Positions 8,897 through 18,081 of a DNA stretch of 50,954 nt are shown here, piece by piece (position 1 is the first letter of the stretch; each line of letters opens with the position of its first letter). The DNA is from Acidobacteriota bacterium. Lineage in GTDB: Bacteria; Acidobacteriota; Terriglobia; Acidiferrales; UBA7541. Under the pieces are notes generated by a model that made no database searches, was not told where the DNA came from, and worked only from the letters and a program-made list of their open reading frames with translations. The position numbers were made by a program, and so were the translations under genes. The stretch lies in contig QHYS01000065.1 in NCBI GenBank assembly GCA_003223325.1, positions 15,351-66,304 on the forward strand. Reading direction: 5' to 3'.

Positions 8897-11192
8897 GCCG
8901 TAGTCTTGGTAACGTCAGTTTTGGGCGCTGCAGGGGGCTTTCTCTGTGACGCCGGCGCTTGCGACTTCTGCTCCTGCAAGGCCTTCCACACGCGCTCAGG
9001 CGTCAACGGCAGTCTGCGAATGCGCACTCCTGCAGCTTGGTACAGAGCGTTTGCGAGGCACGCGCCGATCGGATTCACACAGCCTTCGCCGCCTCCTTTT
9101 GCGCCATATGGCCCCACTCCATCGTGATTCTCGACGAGCTTCAGCTCAACCCTGCGGGCCAAATCGGAGAATCGCGGCACGCGATATTCGAGCAGGGTTC
9201 CATTCATCAATTGCTGCCCCTCATAGATCAGCTCCTCGAATAAGCCGATGCCAAGACCCATTGTGGCGGCGCCCAAATCCTGGCTCTCGGTCATGGCCGG
9301 ATGGATGGCCAGTCCCACGTCTCCCACGGTGACCAGCGTATCGAGGGAGATTTTTCCGGTTTCTTCGTCCAGCGCGATCTCGACACCCACGACGCCGATC
9401 TCCCAGAATACCGGCACGGCTTTCAAGGCCCCGGCTCGGCGCAAATAGGCACGTCCGATGATGCCGCAGCCCTCCATCTGGAAATATCGCTCGATGATTT
9501 CTGGCCAGGAGAGCCAGTCCTTTCCGTGGCGAATCCCGCCACGTTCCTCAGTGAATTCGCCCGCCGGCACGCCGAGAAGTTCCGCGGCCATGGACTTGCA
9601 TTGCGTGATCGCTTCGCGGCAAGCCTCCATCACGGCTCGGCCCATCAGCGTGGTGGTTCGGCTCGCGCCGGTCGAGCGTTCGAAAAGTGTGACGCCCGTA
9701 TCGGAACCGACTAGCCTCACTTTTCCGAGTGGAACGCCCATTTCTTCTGCGGCGATCTGCGCCAGAACGGTGTGACTCCCCTGGCCGATCTCCGTGCTTC
9801 CGCTCATCACCGATACCGACCCGTCCGCGTAGACGTGCACCATCGCCAAGGTCACCGGATGCGCCCCGGCATCGCTGCAAGAACAACAGACCGACCGGCC
9901 GTGCTTCAGTGCCAACGGGCCATTCGATCGCAGCGTTTCGGCGGCGAGGCGAATGTCGCCCGGCACGTCTGCGTCAATCGGACGCAGGCCAGGATGAATG
10001 GACTCGCCGCTATGAGCCAGATTGCGCAGCCGGAATTCCTGCGGGTCGCAGCCGATCTTGTGGGCTAGTTCGTCCATCTGGGATTCGACAGGAAACGTAA
10101 TTTGCGCCGCTCCCAATCCGCGGTAGGAACTTGCGGGAACTGTGTTCGTGTAAATCGCCAGGCAATCGACTCTCACGTGCGGGAAGCGATAGGGTCCAAC
10201 GATCCGGTTGGCGGCTTTGCGGCAGACCATGGGGCTGTTTTCCGCATATGCACCTGTATCCAAATGAATCGTAGCCTGCTTGGCGATGAGCTTGCCGGAG
10301 TCATCCACGGCGGTACGAATATACACGCGTGCGTCGTCAGACCTCGTGGTCAGAAAGGCTTCCTCCACGCTGAGTTGCAATTTTACCGGCCGCGACACCT
10401 TCCAAGAACATGCCGCCGTGAGCGGCTCGATTTTGGTGTACGACTTGCTTCCGTAGCCGCCACCCACGTAAGGCACGATCACGCGCACGCTGTTCAGCGG
10501 CAGATCGAAGATTTCGGCCAGGTCGTGGCGCACCATGAAGGGATGCTGCGCCGAAGAGTAGACCGTGAGCTGGCCCTTGGAGTCGTAGTCGGCGACGGCC
10601 ACGTAGGGCTCCATGGCATAGGCATAGACCATCGGAAAATAGTATTCGCCCTCGGCAATGTGAGCTGCCGAAGCGAAAGCGGCATCCACATCGCCCCACT
10701 CCACGTGCACGGCTTGGCAAATATTTTTTGTGCCTCCCGGAAAATCGTCGAAGCCACGGAAGGCGCCGCCAATGTAATCCATCCCATGAACAAGCACGCC
10801 GCCCGGCGCGAGCGCGCTCTCAACGTCCAGCACAGGCACGAGCTCTTCGTACTCCACCTTGATTTTGTCCAGCGCCTCCTGTGCGCTCAACTGGTCTGCG
10901 CCGATGACTGCAGCTACCGGCTCGCCGACAAATCGAACCTTGCCGATGGCCAGCAAGGGATGATCCTTCACGGCATGGCCATAGTAAGGGCGAAGAGAGC
11001 CGAGGTCATTTCCGGTGAGTACCTCAATGACTCCCGGCTGGCGCTTTGCTTCGGAAACGTCGATCGCGAGAATCTTGGCGTGCGCAAAGCGTAGGTGGCG
11101 CTTCCAGTGACCTTGGCCACCCCATCTGCACGAGGAACGGAATGATTCACAACCGCAAAGGCTTTCGCGTCGCGCTTGTTTGCGTCACTCAA
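8893..11192 (-). pseudogene. Xanthine dehydrogenase family molybdopterin-binding large subunit, frameshifted with internal deletion
   Basis: The start MSDANKRDAK at 11192 overlaps the small-subunit stop by 4 bp. It reads normally through SVPRADGVAKVTGSATY, then at about 11088-11095 homology jumps to another frame at RFAHAKILAIDVSEAK. The 17-18 residues that normally lie between (the region around LPGMLHAKVLRSP) are missing. From there to 8893 the protein is complete, with AYRG-type SYRGLGAAQ and the C-terminal GAKGGGEGCVNP carrying the catalytic Glu. The substrate loop is of XDH type, not the CO dehydrogenase VAYRCSFR. Internal GTG codons, for example at 10971, could start a truncated protein. 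Either a real lesion or an assembly fault. Confidence 0.75.
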
Positions 11193-11683
11193 GACGTCGA
11201 CCTATTTTCTTTCCATGTGGCCTTCATTTCTGCAGAGGCCTGCCGGATAGCCTTGAGAATCCCCAAATACCCGGTGCACCGGCACAAGTTACCGCTCATG
11301 TAAGCGATGATCTCTTCGTCGGAAACATGCACATTTTCATCCAGCAGCGATTTTGCCGCGAGAATCATGCCTGGTGTGCAGAACCCGCACTGGAAGGCGA
11401 AATGATCGAGGAAAGCCTGCTGCAAGGGGTGCAGACGGCCCGGGGGATCCGCCAGCCCTTCAATCGTGGTCACGCGCTTATCCCGGATTTCGTAGGCGAG
11501 ATACGTGCAGGCGCTGACGGGAAGACCGTCGACGAGTACGGTGCAGCTGCCACAAACCTGGGCCTCGCAGGAGAGCTTCACTCCGGTGAGCCGGCAGCGG
11601 GCTCGCAGGACTTCGGCGAGAGTCTCGCGCGGTTCAATCTCTAACGACGCGGCTTTCCCGTTTAATTCAAATCCGATTTTCAC
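11189..11683 (-). CDS. Xanthine dehydrogenase family 2Fe-2S subunit (CoxS-like)
   Basis: 164-aa small subunit with two 2Fe-2S clusters. The plant-type ferredoxin cluster is bound by CRLTGVKLSCEAQVCGSC plus a later Cys in VSACTYLA. The second cluster is bound by CGFCTPGM and the CRCTGY motif. The four-helix C-terminal domain ends near residue 155. The gene overlaps its neighbours by 4 bp on both sides (ATGA), giving translational coupling with the coxG-like gene and the large subunit. It would shuttle electrons from the molybdenum site to FAD in the cytoplasm. Intact, in contrast to the broken large subunit next to it. Confidence 0.93.
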   Translation of the reverse strand: MKIGFELNGKAASLEIEPRETLAEVLRARCRLTGVKLSCEAQVCGSCTVLVDGLPVSACTYLAYEIRDKRVTTIEGLADPPGRLHPLQQAFLDHFAFQCGFCTPGMILAAKSLLDENVHVSDEEIIAYMSGNLCRCTGYLGILKAIRQASAEMKATWKENRSTS

Positions 11684-12183
11684 CGGCCGTCCTTGGCGGA
11701 TTGAAGGCGCGGGTTGGCACGAACATCGGTCGCAAACTGCGCCCGAATATTGCGAGCAAACTCGGCAAATTTTTCCGTAACTTTTCGCCGGATGGGTGCC
11801 GCGCCCAATGTCGCCAGCTTGCCTAGGATTTCTATATTCGCTTCGAATCGCATCTGCGCAGCCGACGCGGCGGGACTCAGCATGATATGCAACGAGCCGG
11901 CAATGTGATTGAGCCCGATGGAATCGGCCCCTTTGATACTCGCTTTCAAAAATGATGGCGCCCGTGTCTCGGCCACGCGGATTTCCAAGTTCAGAGCTAC
12001 CTTGAAGGGGCCGATCTTGTCGCTGGCCTCGGCGTGGTATGCTTCTACACCGGGCTGATTGAGCGGCGTGACCTTTTCAACTCCCGGCAGAAGACGCGCC
12101 AGCCGGGGCGTGTCACGCAGAAGTCTCCACACATCCTCCAGCGAAGCGTCGAGATTTAACTCCTCTCTGATTTCCAGTAGCAT
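11680..12183 (-). CDS. CoxG-like SRPBCC family protein
   Basis: 167-aa START/Bet v 1-type fold protein of the CoxG family, often encoded with molybdenum hydroxylases and thought to help assembly or membrane association. I start at the ATG at 12183 (MLLEIREELNLDASLEDVW); the frame continues to a TTG at 12237 with less plausible sequence. The pattern PRLARLLPGVEKVTP is typical for CoxG. It is the first gene of the four-gene operon and overlaps the next by 4 bp. No strong Shine-Dalgarno is visible. Confidence 0.8.
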   Translation of the reverse strand: MLLEIREELNLDASLEDVWRLLRDTPRLARLLPGVEKVTPLNQPGVEAYHAEASDKIGPFKVALNLEIRVAETRAPSFLKASIKGADSIGLNHIAGSLHIMLSPAASAAQMRFEANIEILGKLATLGAAPIRRKVTEKFAEFARNIRAQFATDVRANPRLQSAKDGR

Positions 12184-12330
12184 CGCGACCCGGGGCGTTC
12201 CCTCATGCGTCCTTTCGCATTCGTGTAGCGCCCTCAATTATTACCGTGCAGTTCTTTTCAAGGCAAAAACTAAATTGTACGCGAGCCGCGGCGTGCAACA
12301 ATTATGGCGCTTCCGCTCAGGAGTATCTTG

Positions 12331-13152
12331 ATGGTACAGACGACTTCAATCGCGCGCGCGAAGGATGGATGCCAGATCTCCTATGGCGTTTATGCCAATC
12401 CCGGAAGCCCGCGGCTCGCGCTGATTCATTCGCTCGCTCTCAGCGGAGCAATGTGGAGCGAAGTCATTGCTCAGCTTGCTGCCGCCGTGGAGATCCTTGT
12501 TTACGATTGCCGTGGGCACGGGCAATCGGAACGCCGGCCCGGGCCCTACAGCGTCGAACTCTTTGCCGACGATCTCGCGGCGCTGTTCGATTCTTGCGGC
12601 TGGTCTTCGGCAACCGTTGCCGGATGCTCGATGGGCGGCTGCGTGGCCCAAGCATTCGCAGCCGCATATCCGCAGCGAGTGCGAGGATTAGCGCTGATCG
12701 ATACTACCGCCTGGTACGGACCGACGGCGCCAAAGGATTGGAAAGTTCGTGGCGCGAGGCCTGCAGAATCCGGGTTTCCTTCCATGGTCGAGTTCCAGCT
12801 CAGCCGCTGGTTCAGCGACAGTTTCCGGGATTCGCACCCGGAGGTTGCGGAGCAGGCGACGCAAATTTTTCTGGCTAATACCCCAGCTTGTTACCAGGCG
12901 GCCTGCGAGATGCTCGGAAACGCCGATCTGCGGATGGCCGTGCGCGCGTTTCGCATGCCGGTCTCGGTGATTGTGGGCGAAGAAGATTACGCCACGCCAG
13001 TAGCGATGTCCCAGCAGCTCTACGAAAGTATCCCCAATTCGACGCTGAGTGTGATCGCCGGCGCACGCCATACCACGCCCGTGGAATGCCCCCTCGAAAT
13101 TGCCGGTTTTTTGAGTGACCTCGTAGGGAAGTCGGCCGCTGCTTCGCGCTGA
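12331..13152 (+). CDS. Alpha/beta hydrolase, 3-oxoadipate enol-lactonase-like
   Basis: 273 aa. The start at 12331 has AGGAG 7 bases upstream; an in-frame ATG at 12304 lacks one. Alpha/beta-hydrolase features: oxyanion region HSLALSG near residue 37, nucleophile elbow GCSMGG with its Ser, DTTAWYG, an acid in VGEEDYATP and a C-terminal His in GARHTTPVE. The spacing matches PcaD-type enol-lactonases, which open the lactone ring in the beta-ketoadipate pathway. Being divergent from the molybdenum hydroxylase operon and convergent with a UbiD decarboxylase suggests aromatic or lactone catabolism, but the substrate is inferred only. Confidence 0.82.
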   Translation: MVQTTSIARAKDGCQISYGVYANPGSPRLALIHSLALSGAMWSEVIAQLAAAVEILVYDCRGHGQSERRPGPYSVELFADDLAALFDSCGWSSATVAGCSMGGCVAQAFAAAYPQRVRGLALIDTTAWYGPTAPKDWKVRGARPAESGFPSMVEFQLSRWFSDSFRDSHPEVAEQATQIFLANTPACYQAACEMLGNADLRMAVRAFRMPVSVIVGEEDYATPVAMSQQLYESIPNSTLSVIAGARHTTPVECPLEIAGFLSDLVGKSAAASR

Positions 13153-13154
13153 TT

Positions 13155-14780
13155 TTATTTGGGCTGGCCCTCGACTTTGCGGACAGGGGTTTCCGGAGTG
13201 AGGCCGCCGCGGCGGCGGGGGAACGTGTTGAGCCCGTTTTTCTGCCATTCGCCGGCGACGGCATTGCACGCAAACGCGTCCCAAGCTTCGCTCCAATCTC
13301 CTAACGAATAGCCATGCCAGGGCTGCTGCACGCGCAGCGCGGGCAAGTCCAGTTGCTTCCAAATTTCCAGCGCTGCCTCCATAAACTCGCGCTTCGGCAG
13401 AGCCAGCGGCGGCATGGGATATTTCAGAGTCGCATCGATCAGCATGGTGGAATCCAGGGTCTGTGCCCCCGATTTGGGCGCGTGGCCGATGGAGCGGTAA
13501 GGTTCGATGTGCACGTCGTTTTGCGGATTCGAACGATAAGCAAGCGACCACAGCACCGCGTCCGTATTGGACGGATCGATATCTTCGCTCACCGCAATCA
13601 CGATCTTCCCGCAGTCGGCACGCAGAGCCGCAGCGCCTTGCAACCCTCGCCAAACCTCCGTGCGCGGCGCGTCATTCGCGAACTGCAGAAAAATTAACGG
13701 CCGAACATTGCTCAGCGGCTCGTGCAGGACCACGCGACCAATACCCTTGATCGACAAATGCTCGCGTAAATGCGCGAGGAACATGGGCTCGTAGGCGACT
13801 TTCTTGATCATGCTCGATTCGCTCGGCGTGACTTGGCTGATGATGGAGACGAAGACGGGGGAGCGCCGGTGCGTAATGGCCGTCACCTGCATGGACATGT
13901 TGTAGTCTTCCAGCGCGACGTAGCCATTGCTTTCCCCGAAAGGCCCTTCGGGCTCGAGCAGATCGGTATCGATCACCCCTTCGATCACGATTTCCGCGTC
14001 GGCCGGCACCTCGAGATCCAGCGTCACGCATTTCGCGGTCCGAATAGGCCTGCCCGCAAGCGCTCCCGCCACGCCCATCTCGTCTTGATTTATGGCCAGC
14101 TTCTGCGGACCCGTGAAAATCACCGCGGGTGCGCAGCCAATGACGATGGCGCATGGCATGGGCTCGCTGCGCGCGCGATATTTCTGCCAATGCAGATAGC
14201 CCCCTGCACCGCCGATTCGCGCAGACATGCGCACGCCGAGCCGATCGCTCTTTTTCAGCGCCCCCCGATAGGTGCCCATATTACGCACACCCGTTTCTGG
14301 ATCGCATGTGATGCAGAGTGTAGCCGTGAGATAAGGCGCGGAATCGAACCCCGGGGTGGAAATAGGAATGGGCAGACGCGCCAGCCCGCCATTCGGACAA
14401 CGAAGATCGTCGCCGCTTATGATCACCTCCTGGCAGCACGGCGAACCAATCACGACGGGAGGGATGGGATTGGCGATGGCATGGGTCCACGCGGCGCCGA
14501 TCTCGTCAACGGCGCGCCCTATCCCGAGTGCATAGATCTTGGCCGAAGCCGCCAGCGCGCCGACGGCGACCGGAATATCGTAGTGCCGGCCCTGCGAATC
14601 GACCACGTTTGTAAAAAGAAATGCACGGCGCTCGTCTTCGGGAATGCCTCCAAGGAATTGCCAGCGAACCAGCGGGTGTAGTTCCGTATCTTTATTGATG
14701 GGTCTGTCGACGCGGACCAGCAGTCCATTCGCCTCCAGCGCCGCCAAATGTGTCTGAAAATCGAGGCTGGGTCCGCTCAC
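13155..14780 (-). CDS. UbiD-family decarboxylase
   Basis: About 541 aa if it begins at the GTG at 14780 (VSGPSLDFQTHLAALE). UbiD enzymes use prenylated FMN for reversible decarboxylation of aromatic or unsaturated acids. Visible landmarks are VIGSPCCQEV, MGTYRGALKKSDRLGVRMSA, the INQDEMG segment, and EPEGPFGESNGY, which holds the acidic catalytic residue of the family. The C-terminal oligomerisation helix region (EAALEIWKQLDLP) is present. The reading frame is open upstream through the C-terminal part of a permease to 15125, so a fused product is possible. No prenyltransferase (UbiX) is in the window. It ends 2 bp from the convergent hydrolase. Confidence 0.85.
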   Translation of the reverse strand: MSGPSLDFQTHLAALEANGLLVRVDRPINKDTELHPLVRWQFLGGIPEDERRAFLFTNVVDSQGRHYDIPVAVGALAASAKIYALGIGRAVDEIGAAWTHAIANPIPPVVIGSPCCQEVIISGDDLRCPNGGLARLPIPISTPGFDSAPYLTATLCITCDPETGVRNMGTYRGALKKSDRLGVRMSARIGGAGGYLHWQKYRARSEPMPCAIVIGCAPAVIFTGPQKLAINQDEMGVAGALAGRPIRTAKCVTLDLEVPADAEIVIEGVIDTDLLEPEGPFGESNGYVALEDYNMSMQVTAITHRRSPVFVSIISQVTPSESSMIKKVAYEPMFLAHLREHLSIKGIGRVVLHEPLSNVRPLIFLQFANDAPRTEVWRGLQGAAALRADCGKIVIAVSEDIDPSNTDAVLWSLAYRSNPQNDVHIEPYRSIGHAPKSGAQTLDSTMLIDATLKYPMPPLALPKREFMEAALEIWKQLDLPALRVQQPWHGYSLGDWSEAWDAFACNAVAGEWQKNGLNTFPRRRGGLTPETPVRKVEGQPK

Positions 14781-16278
14781 GGCCGACAATTTCCAGAAAA
14801 ACACGAGCAGTACCGCGAGGATGGCCGTTACGGCGAGCTGCAGAAGCTGCCAGGGCAGGCAAATGCGAAAGATCTCACCGTCCTTGCCTTTCACGTTGGC
14901 CAGCGATGCAGCGTAAGAGATTTGCGTTGGCTTGAGTGCGTTCGGCGGTCCCATGGTGACCACGGTCACGATTCCAACCAGCAGCATGAGTGGTATTCCT
15001 AACAGCGGCGCGATGCGAACCTGCATCTGAGACAAGAGAAAGTCTCCCGGCAATCCCTGGCCGAAAGCCATGCCCCCAAGAAAGGCCACGCCCGGATAGA
15101 GCGAAGCATAGATCTCCCGCATCAACCATCAGGTAGACTGTGGCGCTCCCCACCAGAAGAGTGGTCAAAGGAGCACGGCTTCGGCGCGTGGCCGTAAGCA
15201 AGTCCTTTGCGACATTGGCGCGCTTGCAGCGAAAAAGGTAGGCCACCAGCGAGGTGACCAGAATAAAGAATCCGGCGGAAGTAAAAATGTTGATTGAAAA
15301 GCGGCGGTATCCCCAGGCGGCGACTCCGAACTCCACGTGCGTCAAGGCGCGTTCGATGGAAGGAAGCTTTGTGAGAAGAACGATCATGATGCCCAACAGC
15401 AACGGACCATACGCCCGGAAGCGCATGGTCGCGGGAAAGGAAGAACGCAAAGCTTCCGGCCGGGCCGCGCCGACGACGCTCTGCACGTTCTGCCTCACGG
15501 AAAGGCGTCCATAAAGGTAGATATTGCCGAGGGAAATGGCTGCTCCCGTTACCAGCGTCATAAGATAGTAAGCGGGCCAAACCTGCGTGAACAAAATGAT
15601 GGCCACGGCGTTGCCCAACCCCATCGACCAAAACAGGACCTGCGTCTCCCATTCGAAGAAGCGGAATCCCAGAATCTTCAAAAAACCAAGCAGCGAAAGA
15701 AAGGTCAGCGGGATGCTCAGCAAGCCGGCGCTGCGTACGATGTCCACGACAGGAACTCGACTCGCTGCGTTCGAAATCGTCGGCCCAATGAACAGGCTAT
15801 TAAAAGGCAGCGTCCAGGAGAAATAGACAAGGTAACTGGCGCAAGCAGAGAGCCCGTCAAAACCTAAGTCGACAAGCCCCGGAATCGTCACCGGGTACGT
15901 CGCAAAGCCATTGAACGCAGCGATGAAACCGCCCACCACGGTCACTAAAGCGACTGCGCGCCCTTCTTGATCCCAACTGGGGACGATCGATTGCACCGAT
16001 TCCAGCAATATCTCGAGCAGTCCGGTATTCCGATAGGCCTGCCCAAAAATTTGCCCGGTGTAGAGAACCAAAAAGCCCGACCACATAGAGAGATTGCCCC
16101 ACAGAGAAGCTTCGGCGCTTCTCACCAGCGTCATATGGTAATAGCCCAGGGCGATTACCAGCTCGACGCCCCACGCGGCTGTGACCGCGCGCACGGCATC
16201 CCACTTGAAAATAAGGAATGCTGAAAACAGTACCGCAAAGGGGGCCAGTGTGATCACGACTTCTGTGCTTGTGCGCAA
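14781..16278 (-). pseudogene. L-lactate permease (LctP) family transporter, frameshifted
   Basis: Polytopic membrane transporter. The TTG start at 16278 has GAGGGGG 6 bases upstream. The first ~385 residues contain many hydrophobic helices and the LctP core (VVGGFIAAFNGFATYPVTIP). The matching C-terminal part (LYPGVAFLGGMAFGQ, GPPNALKPTQISYAASLA, KGKDGEIFR) lies in a different frame beginning near 15120. One extra base at about 15105-15120 would explain the switch; the original frame runs on as non-homologous sequence to 14875. The corrected frame has no stop before the UbiD gene. LctP proteins take up lactate, glycolate or other organic acids. Decay, sequence error or recoding are all possible. 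Confidence 0.75.
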
Positions 16279-16493
16279 AAATCCCCCTCAGCCAAGCCAA
16301 GCGTCATTGTGTCACGTTCTTTCGGGCAAAGTCATCCCTTCGCGCCGAATGTCCCCCAGAGCGAATCGTCTATCAAAGAGTTGTGGAGCAAGATCGCCGA
16401 GGTGTGGTGTACCGTTCGGGTAACATCTAAAAAAGGATCTTACTTGTTTGCAACCGGGCCCCAGTAGAATCACCTGCGATTACGGAGGCGCAT

Positions 16494-17132
16494 TTGAGCG
16501 AAAATAGAGAGCTCGCCGCACTTGTAACTCGAGTGGAACACTTGGAAAAACAAAACCGCAGGCTCAAGCGAGGAGCGCTGGCGTTCTTACTCGCGATTGC
16601 ATCTGTCGGCCTGATGGCGCAAACGCGCCAGACCCCGCCAAGCACCAGCCAAAGACAAAAGGGGCGTGCGCCGGCTCCGGCGCCTGCGGGGCCGACCGCC
16701 GTTGAGGCGCAGGGCTTCATCCTGAAAGATTCGAATGGGCACGTGCGCGCTGAGCTGGGCCTGACGGGTTCGACGCCCAGCCTGAAATTCAAGGACGAAA
16801 GTGGTTCTGCGCTTGTCACCCTGGCTCTCAACTCCGACGCTCCGGGTGGACCGCTCCTGTTGCTATCCGATCCGCAGCATCACGCTTCGGTAGCACTGAG
16901 CGTGCTCGAACATGCCGGACCGCAGCTCTCTCTGACCGGCGAACGCGCCGACATACAGCTGCACATGGCCGTGGCGCCTGATGGCACTATACTTGAACTT
17001 TCCGACAAAGATGGTTTTACTACCAGCATCGGTAACGGCGTTGTTCCTAAAAATGGCCAGGCGAAACAGACTTCCGCGGCCTCCATCGTGCTATACGGCA
17101 AACAACGCAAAGTGCTTTGGTCTGTTCCGTAA
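16494..17132 (+). CDS. Membrane-anchored protein of unknown function, coiled coil plus beta repeats
   Basis: 212 aa. The TTG at 16494 is preceded by GGAGG with suitable spacing. Residues 1-24 form a short coiled coil (LAALVTRVEHLEKQNRRLKRG), followed by one hydrophobic helix (about 26-42) and a proline/alanine linker (about 48-68). The rest shows repeated beta-rich units, such as GFILKDSNGHVRAELGL, SLKFKDESGSALVTLAL and ILELSDKDGFTTSIG, each about 20-25 residues. The layout predicts an inner-membrane protein with a periplasmic beta-solenoid-like domain. I recognise no family or function. Similar repeats are common in Acidobacteriota proteins of unknown role. Confidence 0.65.
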   Translation: MSENRELAALVTRVEHLEKQNRRLKRGALAFLLAIASVGLMAQTRQTPPSTSQRQKGRAPAPAPAGPTAVEAQGFILKDSNGHVRAELGLTGSTPSLKFKDESGSALVTLALNSDAPGGPLLLLSDPQHHASVALSVLEHAGPQLSLTGERADIQLHMAVAPDGTILELSDKDGFTTSIGNGVVPKNGQAKQTSAASIVLYGKQRKVLWSVP

Positions 17133-17171
17133 CGCCTTCGGCGGCAAATCGTCTCCCTCCGGTGCGGTCTA

Positions 17172-18068
17172 GTGGGCGCCCGCGGCGATATCAAAATCGG
17201 CGTGGCGGGCTGGTCGTATAAGGATTGGCAGGGAATTGTCTATCCACCTTCTGTCAAGCCGAGCGCCCGCGTTGAATATCTGGCGCGCTTTTTCGATCTG
17301 ATTGAGATCAACACGTCTTTTTACGGGCATATCAAGCCGGCTGTGGGAAAAGAGTGGTGCCGCAAGGCCGCGAGCGTAAATCGCGATTTCGTCTTCACGG
17401 CAAAATTGAACCGCGCCTTCACACATTCCCCCGTGGCTGTTCTCGAGCCTACCTCGGCGAAAACCATCCGCCCCGCAAACTCGGACGAGCGCGAAGCCAA
17501 GGATGGATACGATGCCCTAGCAGCCGAAAACATGCTGGGCGCCCTGCTCGCGCAATTCCCGATATCGTTCAAGTGCACGGATGAGAATCGCGCTTACGTC
17601 GAGCAGTTGGCGCGGCTTTTTCGCAGTTATCCGCTGGTTCTAGAGATCCGCCATGCAAGTTGGAACGAGCCGGAGGTCCTCGCCTGGATCGAAGAGTTGC
17701 ATGTAGGAGTCTGCAATATTGACCAGCCTCTCCTTGGTCGCGCGATTCGCCCTTCGGCGCACGTTACCTCGGTTGTGGGCTACATTCGCCTGCACGGTCG
17801 GAATTACAAGCAATGGTTCGCGGAAAAAAACGTCCGCGATCGCTACGACTATCTCTATTCCACGGAAGAACTAGCGAAGTGGAAAGACCGGGCGGTGGAA
17901 GTGGCCGACAAAGCGGAAACCACTTACGTTGTGGCCAACAATCATAATCTGGGCAAAGCCGCGGTCAATGCACTGGAGCTTATTGCCATGATCGAGGCTA
18001 GAAGGGTGCAGGCGCCTCCGACGCTCGTCTCGCACTACCCGGATTTAGAGCAGCTCACCAGTCCTTAA
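17172..18068 (+). CDS. DUF72 (YecE-like) protein
   Basis: 298-aa TIM-barrel-like DUF72 protein with no established biochemical role. GTG start at 17172. The diagnostic N-terminal GVAGWSYKDWQGIVYPP, then EINTSFYG, FTAKLNRAFTH, LLAQFPISFK and a C-terminal YVVANNHNLGKAAVNALEL, fit the family over its full usual length. The family's conserved acidic and aromatic residues around the barrel mouth are present. It lies 39 bp after the coiled-coil protein and 13 bp before the pseudouridine synthase, so it is probably in the same transcript. It is cytoplasmic, with no signal. Confidence 0.9.
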   Translation: MGARGDIKIGVAGWSYKDWQGIVYPPSVKPSARVEYLARFFDLIEINTSFYGHIKPAVGKEWCRKAASVNRDFVFTAKLNRAFTHSPVAVLEPTSAKTIRPANSDEREAKDGYDALAAENMLGALLAQFPISFKCTDENRAYVEQLARLFRSYPLVLEIRHASWNEPEVLAWIEELHVGVCNIDQPLLGRAIRPSAHVTSVVGYIRLHGRNYKQWFAEKNVRDRYDYLYSTEELAKWKDRAVEVADKAETTYVVANNHNLGKAAVNALELIAMIEARRVQAPPTLVSHYPDLEQLTSP

Positions 18069-18081
18069 GGAGCAAAGGGAA

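Noticed and set aside
10102-11094. Long open frame (330 codons) on the plus strand
   Set aside because: It is the antisense shadow of the molybdenum hydroxylase large subunit, which has clear homology; the shadow has none.
8021-12183. Genuine carbon monoxide dehydrogenase operon
   Set aside because: Gene order is cox-like, but the large subunit has SYRGLGAAQ instead of the CO dehydrogenase active-site loop with Cys, so it is a general molybdenum hydroxylase.
12688-13653. 321-codon minus-strand frame spanning two convergent genes
   Set aside because: Arginine-rich shadow crossing the hydrolase and UbiD genes; no homology.
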